64,000 nucleotides of DNA from Ascochyta rabiei (Eukaryota > Ascomycota > Dothideomycetes > Pleosporales > Didymellaceae), in NCBI RefSeq assembly GCF_004011695.2, contig NC_082411.1:496001-560000 (forward strand), given 5' to 3'. A model generated the notes under the pieces. The model did no database searches. It worked only from the letters and a program-made list of their open reading frames with translations, and was not told the DNA's origin. Made by a program: the position numbers and the translations under genes. Below, one piece after another: positions 41,916-54,263 of this stretch. Every line of letters starts with the position of its first letter. The stretch's first letter is position 1.

Positions 41916-43705
41916 ATTATGCAAGTCGCGCGCTATTAAGATAACGATCACTATACCTGTTCTTTTAATAATTAAATAGGGTTTAACAAGCATTGTATCT
42001 AGACATTTAGGGTATAGGACTGTAATTAAAGAGTATTACAGCTAGTTAATTAGATTAAAAGTACAATTTTTTATTAATCTACATAAGGGGAACACTAATC
42101 TACAATAATTCTGAAAACTAATGAAATTAGCCTATAACACACTATAATTAACACACACAACAAAGCGAAATTTCAACATAGGGCCCTACACACCAAAAAA
42201 ACATTAGAATCTATCTTAACCTAGTAAGGATATACTATCCTAAGCTTCCTAGAGCCTCTAGGCGTCTAGTTACTGCACGCTGCCTAGTTACCTAACCTGT
42301 TCTGTTAAAAAAAAATTAGATTTGCAGAGCACAGACCACCCCTACAATAAATATCTTATCTTATCTTATCTTATCTTATCTTAAAAAGATCTTATCTAAA
42401 AGAACATAAAAACTAATAAAACATCCTATCTCTATAGATAGCAACAAGCCTTTCCTTAGCTTTCTACTTTTAACTCCTTCTTTCTACTCCTAGAGGTCTA
42501 CTAGTTAGGCTAGTAAGAATAGAATAAAGGCAAGATTAGTAAAGCTTAGACTACCTTTTTCCTTGTTTTTTAGCCCTAAAAAGCAGATAGAGACTAGGTA
42601 CTTCTACCTGTGCAAAAATAAGCTCTCTTTTAGTTATTTCTTATTTTCTTTATAAAAAGAGAAGGAATCTCTACCTAGGACTAGGACCCTAGGACTATAG
42701 AACTAGATCTACTACCTAATAGAGAGCCCTCTCTAAATATAGTAACAATAGAAATAAGCTATAAAGAGTAAATAAAGTAATTATAAGAGAGGATAGGGTT
42801 AAAGAGGATAGTAGGTGTATTAAGGTACGTAGTATGTAGTAATAAGACTAATTACTAGAGTATTAGTAATAACCTCTAATACCTTTATATAGTCTAGGCT
42901 AACTAGCCCTATAGTAGCTTACTAAGACTAGTAGAGGTACCTCTAGGCCTAGCGCCTAATAATACCTCCCTTTTCTAGATTATTTAGCTTAAATAATAGT
43001 ATAATTAGTAATACTGTATTATTTTAGCCTAGCTTTAGATGTGTTTACTCTATCTATCCTGTTATAGCTAATTCTAACTAGGTTAAGGCGTTTATAATAC
43101 CTTATAAGGTTAGATAGAGCTTAATACTAATTCTACCTTTACCTAGTAAAAGTTAAATAGAAATCCTTTCTTACCTCTTACTTTAGCTCTAGGGTCTAGG
43201 CAGCTATTTGCGTAGGCTAAAGCTCTAACTAGAAGGCTAGTAACATATAAGCTATCTATACCCCTAGTTTTATTAGTTACTACTAAATCCTACTTTACTT
43301 TAGTAAGTGCTAACCTATTCTATCTAGCACTTTTATAAGGATAGCTAAGGGATTTTCTAGGTCTTTCTAGCACGTTCTAATACGTTTTAGCAGATAGTAC
43401 CATATAATACGCCCTAGTAACCTCTTTAGACTATTCCTAACTACTACTACCTACTACTAACTATTACTAATTGTTACTAACTACTGTTTACTATAGCTAT
43501 TATGTCTATACCTACTTACTATAAGATTAATATTTCTATAAATAGTAGAACTGCTAAGTAAGGCTATATACTATGCCTCTACTACATTACTAATAGTAAT
43601 ATTAATAGAGACTGTTAGTTCTCTACTACTCTAGCTTTATAGGGTAGCCTACGTTATAGAGACACCTAGGCCTACTACTATAGAGAATATTATAATAGTA
43701 ATAAG
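41916..43705. other. RIP-degraded AT-rich DNA, older layer left of the nest
   Basis: Base composition changes within tens of bases after the atg15 stop. There are no open frames on either strand. From about 42,400 on, YCA and TGR triplets are nearly absent. The first ~400 bp are intermediate, with scattered TCA/CCA (about 41,949, 42,172, 42,190, 42,338), a (ttatc)n stretch at about 42,350-42,381 and A runs. The identity of the original sequence is not visible; it is the DNA into which the outer retrotransposon inserted, and it resumes at 63,022. Confidence 0.7.
42348..42381. repeat. Pentanucleotide repeat (cttat)n
   Basis: About six tandem copies of cttat at the start of the strongly mutated block. 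Confidence 0.85.
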
Positions 43706-43859
43706 TGTTTTAGGCTTAGACCTTATCTAAGCCTTAAGTAAGATAGAGTAGTTACGTGCCCTATAGACATATTAGAAGAACACGTAATATATTACCTTCT
43801 TAAGAGATATAATACTATATTAACCCTTATTATATCCTACTCTAAGGCTAGTCTATAAT
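43706..43859 (+). repeat. 5' LTR of the outer retrotransposon
   Basis: It starts tgttttaggcttagacc and ends ctagtctataata. It differs from the 3' copy mostly by transitions and is preceded by ataag. Confidence 0.88.
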
Positions 43860-44911
43860 ATTTAAATCTCTTCTTCTAGAAGAACAGCTAGCACTTGTAC
43901 TATGTTAGCTAGCTCCTAGAATAACCCCTTAGACAAATCTATTATATTAACCCTTTAGAAATTTATAGCCTAGATATTATAGTTTATAACAAACTTATAG
44001 TAAGCCTTTACTACCTCTAATAAGTATATAGTATTACTTAAATATAATAACTCTAATATATATAAATTTATAGAGTCCCTAGTATAAATAGCTAATGCCT
44101 ATACTAGACCTGCGTCTATAGTCCTATTATTCTCCTTAGAAGTAACGCTGTACCTATTAATGTCTACTCTAGCCTCTAACCTACCTTATAAAGCGCTGTT
44201 TTTAGTATCTACTCTAGGCCTATATACCTCTATACAGATATCTATAGCCTATAGAAAACTTCTTTCTATAGGTAAGGCTGTTACTAGAGATAAATCCTTA
44301 TTTAAAGCGTAGTAGGTTATAATAGAATATAAGCTATAGGTAGACATATTCTTTATTAGTAGGCTATAGAACATATTTACCTTTATATAGTCCTAGCTTA
44401 GTACGTCTATGTAATAAGATATAGCTCTATTCTATAAGATTAGAGGTACCTAAGGTATATAGAGCCTAGAGAACTTCCTAGTATACCTAGAATTCTACTA
44501 TAGCAATAACTATAGCTAGGAACAGGCCTAGGTAAAACTAGAAAGCGTCTATTAGGGTTCTAATAAGTTGTTCTTAGACTTTTTTATCTAGTTTAAGTAG
44601 CTACTAGTACAAAGTAGTAGTGTCTACTAGGACAGTAAACAGTACCTATTAAAGCTCTACTAGGCTCTAAATGTAAATATCTATAATATAGTAATAAACT
44701 AAGAAGTAACTTATATAGATTATAACGTAGCTATTATAGAGTATAAGTCTATTACTATAGATAATAAGACTATAGCTATAGAAAACTAACTATACTATAG
44801 CTCTACCTAGGCACTACCTAAGCGTAATAGGGATAGTAATATTAAGATAATAGTTATTTCTGTAGTGCGTACTAGCAGCAGTGCTAAGTATAGAGGTTAG
44901 AAGTAGTCTGC

Positions 44912-45427
44912 TATTATAATCTATAGAATATAGGAAGGATATAAGCTAATTATAGTGTATAGGGCATAGTAAGTATAATAAGTTATTAGGCTTAGCGTAA
45001 GTAAACATAACAGCTTTACAACTTAGTAAGAAGTAAAGAATTACGTAATATAATTAGGCTTAGCATAATTAGTACAATTAGTAATTAGTGTAATTAGTAA
45101 TTAGTGTGATTAGTAATTAGTACAATTAGTAATTAGTAAGATTAGAGGATTCTTAACACTAATTAGCCTATATTACTACTACTATTATTAAAGTATATAG
45201 TTAAGTTAGAACATAAACCCTTATAGTTTATATTTAACCTTATTAATTAAGTTTGTCTTTAGAATCTTAACCTGTGCTTAAACTAGACAGTCTACTCTAT
45301 ATTATTTAGTGTGCCCTATCTTTATAAGCTTTACTTAGTTAATAACTCTAACTAATCTACTAGTACTTATCCCTAAGAACTAATAGAATTAGTGCTTATA
45401 GTCTTTAACTAAAGTACAACTTTAATA
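44912..45427 (+). repeat. 5' LTR of the inner retrotransposon
   Basis: It matches 53749-54263 over its whole length. The terminal TG has become TA at the start and the terminal ACA has become ATA at the end, both consistent with C to T or G to A mutation. Contains an internal tandem array (about 45,062-45,145) of variants of aattagtaattagt. Confidence 0.88.
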
Positions 45428-48400
45428 TTTTAAACACCTCTAAGATAGGTACTATTAGAATCTATGCTACCCCTAGTAACTCTATATCTAGCAACATTAA
45501 TATAGATATAACTGTTACTACTAGTACTATAAATATTAATAAGCCTAACCTTTACTATAGAGATTATAGTAAGCTTAATAACTAGCTTATATAGTAGGAC
45601 CTCTTCTTTACCTTTTAAGGTAAGAAGGTTTCTAAGGCTAAATAAGTAGTCCTTACAGCTAGCTACATGCGTAGTAAAGCGTTTACCTAGATTAAGCCCT
45701 TTATACAGCAGTACTAAGCTAGTAAGGCTCTAGATAACGTAGATAAATAGATAAAAGACTTTAACCTATTTAAAGAAAAGATTAAGCTAATCTTTAGAGT
45801 CTCTAATAAACTACATATTACTTAACATAACATTTAAAAGATTAGATAGGATAAGTTAGCTGCTAACTACGCTGCAGAATTTTAGCAGCTTACTGCTAAC
45901 ACTAACTAGAACAACACTGCCCTAATTACTATGTTTTAATAAGAATTAAAGCCTAAGGTTAAGGAAGAACTTATACGCACTAGCGCAAGCACAGAAACTC
46001 TTAATAAGCTTATTAATACTACTATTAACATTAACGTATAACTCTATAAACTTTAGTAAGAACGTTAAGATAACTCTAGAGCTTATACTACTATTATTAC
46101 TACTAATAGGCTACTACTAAGGAACTAGTAGCGCAATAACTTAAATTAAGGACAGTAAGGAGGTTGTAATTAGCTAAATACTAGTTATTACACCTACAGC
46201 AACACTTAGAGTAGATACTACAGACCTAAAGTAATAGACCTCTTAAACCTTAATAAGGGACTACTAAAGTAATAGAATAAGAAGCCTAAGGGGGGTAACT
46301 AACATAGAGGCAGCAGGGACTGCTACAACTGTAGCAAACTAGGCTACTTTACTAGGGACTACTAGATAAATAAGGTTTATTGCTAGTTAAATGTACTTAC
46401 CTATAATTATAATAATACAGATACTAGTAAATAGGAAATTCTTACTAATAACATAGGATAACTGCTAGAAGACCTAGAGTCTAGTCTAGAGGATAATAAC
46501 AACTGTATTGTACCTCTAATTTAGGTAGTAACACTCTACTAGAACGCCTAGACAGGCAAAGAAACAGAATACTACTCTAACAATAACTAGCAGAAGATAG
46601 ACAACCTACTAGACACCTTAGGGTAAGAGTTTAAATAAATTAGCGCCCTACTAATACGCAAACAAGAACATATAGCTTAACAACACTAGAAGCGTAATAA
46701 TAAAGAAGCCTATTACTAAATATATTAAGAAATTATTAGTCCTGTAGGAGTACCTAAAATTACAGAAATAATACTTAAACTCTAACAGCTTGTTTACTAG
46801 TTTAGAAAAGGAAGTAATAATAGTAAATAGTTTACTAAGGACCTAAAAGAAGCTAAAGACTAGCTTTAGTGTAAGTAAGAAATATAGCTTAGCCTAGAAC
46901 GTATACAGAAGTAGAAAAAAGCACTACTAATAATTAGCCTATAATTATAGTATATTCTAGACTACTAAAACCTAGAATATAGAAACCTTATGTAGATAGT
47001 ATACACTAAGGATATATATATAATCTACTATAATAAGAAGCTTAGTATAGAATAGTTCCTAGCATAACAAAGCCTCTATTATAGTTAATAGTACTAGTGT
47101 TATAATAACCTATATAAACTTTATCTTATTAATAAACGCTAGAAAGTATATTTTTCTAGAATAGATAACCTATAGGCTATAATATAAATATAGCTAGTAG
47201 TTAACAGAAGTTACTATAACACACGCTAGCAGAACTACCTTAATGTAGATTATAAGAAGTATTACAGCATAAAGGAATTTAAAGAGTTTAGTAAAAAGGG
47301 GACTTTTTTAGGCCAGCGCCTATAAGCCCTAGGGATTAATCTATTAATAGTATTAGGAATAATTAACTTATTAAGCTACCTATTAAACTAAATAGGGTAG
47401 CCTTAATAGTACTTATAGACTTAGGAGTATAAGTAAGTTATATATCTAGAATAGCAATATAGTAAGCTAGACTTAGATTATATTATAAGAAGAACTCTTA
47501 CTTACTCTAAGTAGCTAATAGAGAATTAATGCTAGATAAACTACTAATTATATTTAAAGGTATAGCAGCACCTCTATAGATACAGGGGCACTATAAGGAA
47601 ATAAACCTAGACGTCTTTATAAAGGCTACGTACAACGTTATATTAGGACTTCCCTAGTTATAAAAGTACAACCTCAAGATAGACTAGGCATAAGAAAGAC
47701 TTTTATTAGAAGGATGTAAATACAGCACTAATATATCTACGCCTACGCAACGCACACAGTAGCTAGTAGATAAAAAGAAGATTAATAATGTCTCTTTAAT
47801 ATATAAGATGTACTAAGATAGAGTAGTTAACTCTATAGATGCTAAACGCCCTACAGATTATAAAGTAAGAGTTAAGAAGAAAAGAAGTACACCTTCTGCT
47901 ATCCCTAACGTATATAGATAGTATGTAGAGATATTTAGAAAAGAGCTTATAGTAAAAGCCCTGCCTAAGCATAAACCCTAAGATTATAAGATTAAGCTCT
48001 AGGAAGGAAAGACACTAACTTTTAGGCTATTATACTTATTATTAGAAAAGGAACTTAAAGTACTTTATAAGTATATTAAAGAGAACCTTAAGAAGAAATT
48101 CATTAGAAGATTAGAATTACGTACAGGGTACCTAATTATGTTTATTCCTAAGAAGAATAGCAAGCTACAACCTTATATTAACTTTAGGAAGCTTAATAAA
48201 ATTACTATTAAAAACTACTACCTGCTTCTAAACATTACAGAGTTATAAGACTAGCTAGTAGAAGCTTAGTACTTTATAGCGTTAGACCTATAAGGCGTGT
48301 ACAACCTTATAGACATAAAATAAGAAGAAGAATAGAAAATAGTATTTAGGACGTAATATAGACTCTATAAGTACCTAGTTATACTATTTAGTCTAATAAA

Positions 48401-49819
48401 TACACTAGCAACATACTAGAAGTTAATTAACAACGTCCTAAGAGTATACTTTAACAGAACTGTAGTAGTATACCTAGATAATATTCTAGTATACTTAAAG
48501 ACGCTAGAAGAGCATAAATAACACGTTATAGAAGTACTAGAATGCCTAAGGTAAGTAGACCTATAACTAAAACCTAAGAAGTGTAAATAGTATAAGGAGG
48601 AAGTTAAATTCCTAGAGTATATTATAGGACAATATAGAGTTAAGATTAGTCTAATAAAGGTAGAAGTAGTTAAGACTTAGTAAACGCTAAAAACAGTTAA
48701 ACAGATCTAGGAATTCTTAGGATTTGTTAACTTTAACTAACGCTTTATTAAGTACTACTCTAAGATTATAATTCTACTAATAAAGCTTACGCAGAAGGAC
48801 ATATTATTTAAGTAGGGATAAGAATAAAATAATATGTTTAAGGCACTTAAGTAAGCCTGTATTACACCTCCTATATTAATTATATTTTATAGTAGCAAAC
48901 TAATATATATAAAGACTAACACCTTAGATCTTATATTAGGCGTATATATTACATAAGAAAAGAATAGACTATAGTACTCTATTACTTACTACTTACGTAA
49001 GTTCTTAGGACCTAAAGAACGCTACAATATACACAACAGAGAATTACTTATAATTATATTAGCTCTAGAACATTAGTAACTATATATAGAAAGCTGCTTA
49101 GAACTTACTATCTATACTAACTATAAGAACCTAGTATACTTTACTACTACTAAGGTCTTAAATTAATTACAAGTACGTTAGTCTAAGATACTTAGATAAT
49201 ATAAATTTAAAATATTATATACGCTAGGTAAAGATAATAGTAGAGCTAACACGCTTAGTAGACAACACAACCTTACTAGAGAAAAGATAATAAACTAGTT
49301 CGCAGTACTAGGAATTAACATTAATAGGTTACTTAGACTATTACAATAACTAAACAATATAATGCAAATTAAAAACAAATAGCGTATTGCAATAGACATA
49401 CTAGAGGAACTTTAGAATAAAATTATAGCTAATTACTATAATAACCTATTATCTAGACACTTTAGAATTATATATATAATAGGACTTATTAAGTAATACT
49501 ATAAGTTTAGTAATATAAAGGATAAGGTTAATAAATACATTAAGAACTATATTAGCTATTAGTAAAATAAACATAGTACACACGTAAAGTATAGAGAAAT
49601 GTAGGTAATAGAGCTACTAACAGCGCTATAGATAAACATTATAATAGACTTTATTACATAGCTACCTATCTTAAGAGACCCTATAACTAGATATAACTAT
49701 AACTTAATTTTTATTATAGTTAATAGATTTACTAAGTACGCTAAAATAATACTGTTTTAATATAGCTATACTACAGAGCAGCTTATATAAGTGTTTCTAG
49801 ATTAATATATAAGGTATTA

Positions 49820-51682
49820 ACGTACTCTATAGGTAAGCGGATTAAACAGGTAAGTAGATTACTCTGCTAAGACCACACTAAATCTCTACCCTATTATAGC
49901 TTATATTAGCCTACTTTAGCCTTGTATACAGTAGTGCAGTATATAATATTATTTAGAAACATCTTCTATAGCCTTCTTACATGTACGTAAGTTATGTCTA
50001 ACATTATAGCACTTTATATAGCGTCTTTAGGTTACTTCCCCTCCTTTAGCGCGTACTTACTTCTTTACCTTCTTACTATTACTATATGCCCTAAACTTAG
50101 TTAGAGTAGTTAATTAAAGGCCTTCCTTAGCTGTTAGGACTTCCTCCTGCTGTAATTACTTTCTTTTATGCGATTTACGTTGCGTAGCAGCCTTATTTAC
50201 TACTTAAAGCCTAGTAATCCTTCTTTAAGCTAACACTAGCTTATGCGCTACTATAGCTGCGCCTTTAGCAAGCTTTTTAAAGGCCTTAACTATTAAAGTT
50301 AGTAAGCTGCTTGCATGCCTTTAAATCCTCTCTTAAACTAGCGTTAATTGCGACCCTAATTACAGGGTAGTGCTTAGGGTTTAGGACTGCTAGGGCTTAT
50401 CTTCTATAGTAGGTAGCAGTAGAGTATGTAGGCGGACATTAAGACCTATTATAACCTGTTCTAGGTTAAGAGGGACTATTCTAGCGCCTTAGAAGCCTTC
50501 TTAGATATTGCTAGAAGTAAATATCTCCTTATAGGCGTCTATAAAGTATAGTAGAAACTTAGTTTTAGTAATATAAGTAATATAGTTACGTATAAGATTC
50601 TTAGCTTAGCGCCTATATACCTTCTTTAGAGAGGTAAAACAACCTATATCTAGTAGTTATAAGAGGTAAGATAAGTATAGAGGCATACACAGTATAACAA
50701 TCTTTACTTTCTTATAGTATTATTAGAAGTTAAGGGAGTTATAGCTCTTATAGCTGTTAATAAGAAGCAGCTAGTGTACTCCTTAGGTGCGCGTCTTTAT
50801 ATAGGCATTAAAGTGCTTTAACTAGTCTAGACTAAGCTTATTAGTAGTCTATCTGTTCTTAAAGACTCTAATAACCTAGTTATAGGGCAGATTGTCCTCT
50901 TTATACTAGGCAGAGAGGTAGTTACAGCCTTTAAAGATAATAAAGGGTAGAATAGCCTACTCTATACTATTAATGCCCTGTATAACTATTATCTACTCTT
51001 AATTACCCTACTACACTACCTTTAGCCGTCCTTAACGCTCTTAGCCTCTAATAACTGCTCCTGTTAATATCTAGCCTATTATAAAGCCTGTCTTATTAAA
51101 GTTATACGTGTTATTATTCTAGATACTATACTTAGCTTTAATATTTGCTATAAGCCTAAACTAGCCCCTAATAATCTCTAGATCCTTACAGAGGGCTCTC
51201 TTATAGTCGTACTTACAATTAAACCTTACTTTAAGGTTAGGGCAGCGCTTAACAAACGTATTAGGCTAGTTTATGCTAATATAGCCTATATTATACTTAG
51301 CACGTAAAGAATTAGCTATATTAGCTACAGCAGCTAGCTAAGAGGCAAATCCTTATGTATCTAGCTTAAGGATATACTTAGTAATTACGTCCTCCTTAGT
51401 CTAGTCTATAATCTGTTAAACTAGCGTATAATTAGCTTATGTAGGTTGTTCTGTATATTAAGCGTGTAGTATACTATAAGGTGCGTTATATATAGCTGTA
51501 GCGCATTATAAAGTAAGCGTTACGTCTTATTTAATTACCTAGAGCGCAAGCTGTATTGCAGCTTCTCTTAAGGGCGTAGATTAATGTTGTTGTTAAGGCA
51601 TTCCGTAGTAAGGTAGAGGTTTAGTGTAGTCTTAGCAGAGTAATCTGCTTACCTGTTTAATCTACTTACCTATAGAGTACGT
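49820..51682 (-). mobile_element. Fot1/pogo-type DNA transposon, copy A1
   Basis: 1,863 bp with terminal inverted repeats of about 71 bp starting acgtactctataggtaag. The two ends differ at about five positions, all transitions. TA is duplicated on both sides (49818-49819, 51683-51684). On the minus strand the translation starts MP with Gln-rich positions turned to stops. It then runs through a helix-turn-helix-like N-terminus and ends in a Lys/Arg- and Cys-rich tail near 50,000-50,100 that resembles the C-terminus of copy B2, so a DDE_1 (pogo/Fot1) transposase is inferred. No open frame survives. It sits in the integrase region of the inner retrotransposon. Confidence 0.85.
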
Positions 51683-51691
51683 TATAGTATA

Positions 51692-52263
51692 ACGTACTCT
51701 ATAGGTAAAAGAATTAACAGGTAAGAGAATTACTCTGTTTTACTAGTAAAAACTAAGAATCTAAGACTTAATAACTCTAAATCTAGTAGATAAAATTCTT
51801 TAAAATTGCTAGAGAGTATTTTTATATATAAAAAGAGTAATTAACTAGATCTATAGATTTCTATTAGCTATATTAGACATAGCTCTCTAATAACCCTACT
51901 TTAAAAGGCTACTATAACTTTATATCTCTAGAACTAATAGAGTTATAGCCTTAGGCTCTTTACGTATAATAGAAAATATATTTAATAGTATTATATAAGT
52001 TTATCTAAGTTTATTAGTAAGCCTAGATAGTAGTTATAGGGGTATTAGTAGAGCTAAAATAGACCTACTTTAAGGCTTAATAACTTACGTAATTTAGAAG
52101 TAAGGTAACTGTAACTTTAATACACTCTGCATATAGTATCTATATATCTATTTCCTAAATTTTAGCCTAGTTGCTTATAGTGTCGCTAAGTAATTAATGA
52201 AAAGGCTAATTCTTAGCAAAATTAATTCTCTTGCCTGTTGATTCTTTCGCCCGTAGGGTACGT
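51692..52263. mobile_element. 572-bp miniature inverted-repeat element, copy B1
   Basis: It begins acgtactctataggtaaaag and its right end is the inverted counterpart (about 41 bp inverted repeat). TA occurs on both sides (51690-51691, 52264-52265). The termini match copy B2, but the interior shows no transposase remains, so it looks like a non-autonomous derivative of the B subfamily. It lies 9 bp from the end of copy A1. Its right ~150 bp retain TGA, TGG-like and TCA triplets that are almost absent elsewhere in the block. Confidence 0.85.
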
Positions 52264-53748
52264 TACTAGAATTAATTATTAGTAATTAAGACAAACTCTT
52301 TACGTTAAATTATTAGACTACGCTCTTAGCAGCTATTAGTACTAAGAAGAAGCTCTTAACAGCCTATTATCTGTAGACAGATAGACAGACTAAAAGAATA
52401 AATTAGACTATAGAAATATACCTACAGATATACAGTAACTAGTAGTAAGATAACTAGGTTTTACTATTACCTATAGCATAAATTACATATAATAATAAAT
52501 TATTAGAAGTAATAGAAGAATTACTATTCTTCCTAAATTACAAGATACACCTAAATCTCTTTACTAGAAGTCTAGACACGCTAATTTAGACTAAATTAGT
52601 AATATCCTTAGTAGTAAGACTAAAAGAAGTGCATAAGAAAGTACTAGAAAACATTAGTAAGGCTTAAGAATAAGCAATCTTATATGTTAACTAGAAAAGA
52701 AAAACAGCACCTTAGCTAAAAGAGGGTAATAAAGTCTATCTTCTTACAAAAAACCTTTGCACACAAAGACTAACAAAAAAACTAGACTATATTAAAGTTA
52801 GACCCTTTTTTATTTCTAAGTAGATAAGCCTAGTTAACTATAGACTTAATCTACTAAAGGATGTAAAGATCTATCTAGTGTTCTATATGTTACTATTAGA
52901 ACTAGCTAGCTCTAGAACGCCTATCTAGAAGAACTTCTATTACTAAGCTAATAGTAAAGACTAATAGGAAGTTAAAAAAATAATACAACACTAAAAGGAA
53001 GGTAGCTAGGATAAATATCTAGTTAAGTAGTTAGGATATCCTAACTTAGAAAACATATAGGAACTTACTACACACCTTATAAACTGCTAGCAGTTATTAA
53101 AGTAATTTAAAGAGACTAATTAGGCAGTGCTATATTACTCTTCTAGTACTCTAAGGAATAGCCTTTAAAGGCGCCCTAGGTACTAGGCATTAATAAGAAA
53201 TTACTAGGCAGATTAGTTAACTTAATAGTCTCTACCTCTAACTGTTCCTACTCTTCTATACTGCGCTCCTCTACTATAATAGCCTTCTTAGTATAATAGT
53301 CTAATAAATCTATTTATTATTATAACTACTTCTTATACGTATAAGCTACACGTAAGTCTACTATAGCTCTTTCTAATATTTAAAGCACTTTAGTTTACGC
53401 TTTGTAACTCTCCTTTATACGTACACGCAATTTCTCTTTCTTAGACACTAGCTAGGTAAACTTAGATTAAGTTACCTTTATATTATAACGTTGCCTAAGG
53501 TAAACGTACTTACTATACTTTCTAGATTAAACGTAAACCTTGTATACGCAGTTGTGCTTTATATAAGTTTTATATTTTTACACTATAATCTCTCTAAAGA
53601 ACTTAATAAATTTATATAGATAATAACAGCAAGCTAAACTTAAGATAGTTAGTTGTTTTAGCATTATCTAAACTGCCTACTAATTAAGGACAGGCCCTGC
53701 GTTATATAAATAAGCTTAAGAGACTAAGCTAAGATAGAAGGAGAATAG

Positions 53749-54263
53749 TGTTATAATCTATAGAATATAGAAAGGATATAAGCTAATTATAGTGTATAGG
53801 GTATAGTAAGTATAATAAATTATTAGGCTTAGCGTAAGCAAATATAACAGCGTTAACACTTAGTAAGAAGCTAAGAATTACGTAATATAATTAGGCTTAG
53901 CATAATAAGTACAATTAGTAATTAGTGTAATTAGTAATTAGTGTGATTAGTAATTAGTACAATTAGTAATTAGTAAGATTAGAGGATTCTTAACACTAAT
54001 TAGCCTATATTACTACTACTCTTATTAAAGTATATAGTTAAGTAGGAACATAAACCCTTATAGTTTATGTTTAACCTTATTAATTAAGTTTACCTTTAGA
54101 ATCTTAACCTGCGCTTAAACTAGACTTCTACTCTGTACTATTTAGTGTACCCTATCTTTATAAGCTTTGCTTAGTTAATAACCCTAACTAATCTACTAGT
54201 ACTTATCTCTAAGAACTAATAGAATTAGTGCTTATAGTCTTTAACTAAAGTATAACTTTAACA
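53749..54263 (+). repeat. 3' LTR of the inner retrotransposon
   Basis: It starts tgttataatctatagaa and ends actttaaca, so the canonical TG...CA ends are kept in this copy. The internal aattagtaattagt-type array lies at about 53,899-53,982. Confidence 0.9.

Larger units (their letters stand above)
44912..54263 (+). mobile_element. Inner Ty3/gypsy retrotransposon, inserted in gag of the outer one
   Basis: Bounded by LTRs at 44912-45427 (516 bp) and 53749-54263 (515 bp). The flanking 5 bp are tctgc on the left and tctac on the right; the one difference is a TG to TA transition. A purine-rich tract (agatagaaggagaa) precedes the 3' LTR. Plus-strand remains in order: zinc knuckle (CYNCSKLGYFTRDY) at about 46,326, protease box as DLG near 47,418, reverse transcriptase about 47,960-48,560 with YLDN at 48,471-48,482, RNase H about 48,900-49,260, zinc-binding region and integrase core from about 49,380 with a DFI start near 49,650. 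The integrase is interrupted by two DNA transposons (49,820-52,263) and continues to about 53,165. About 6.9 kb without those. Every domain has nonsense codons. Confidence 0.9.

Noticed and set aside
45052..45150. CRISPR-like array
   Set aside because: The repeats are contiguous variants in an LTR without unique spacers, and the genome is fungal.
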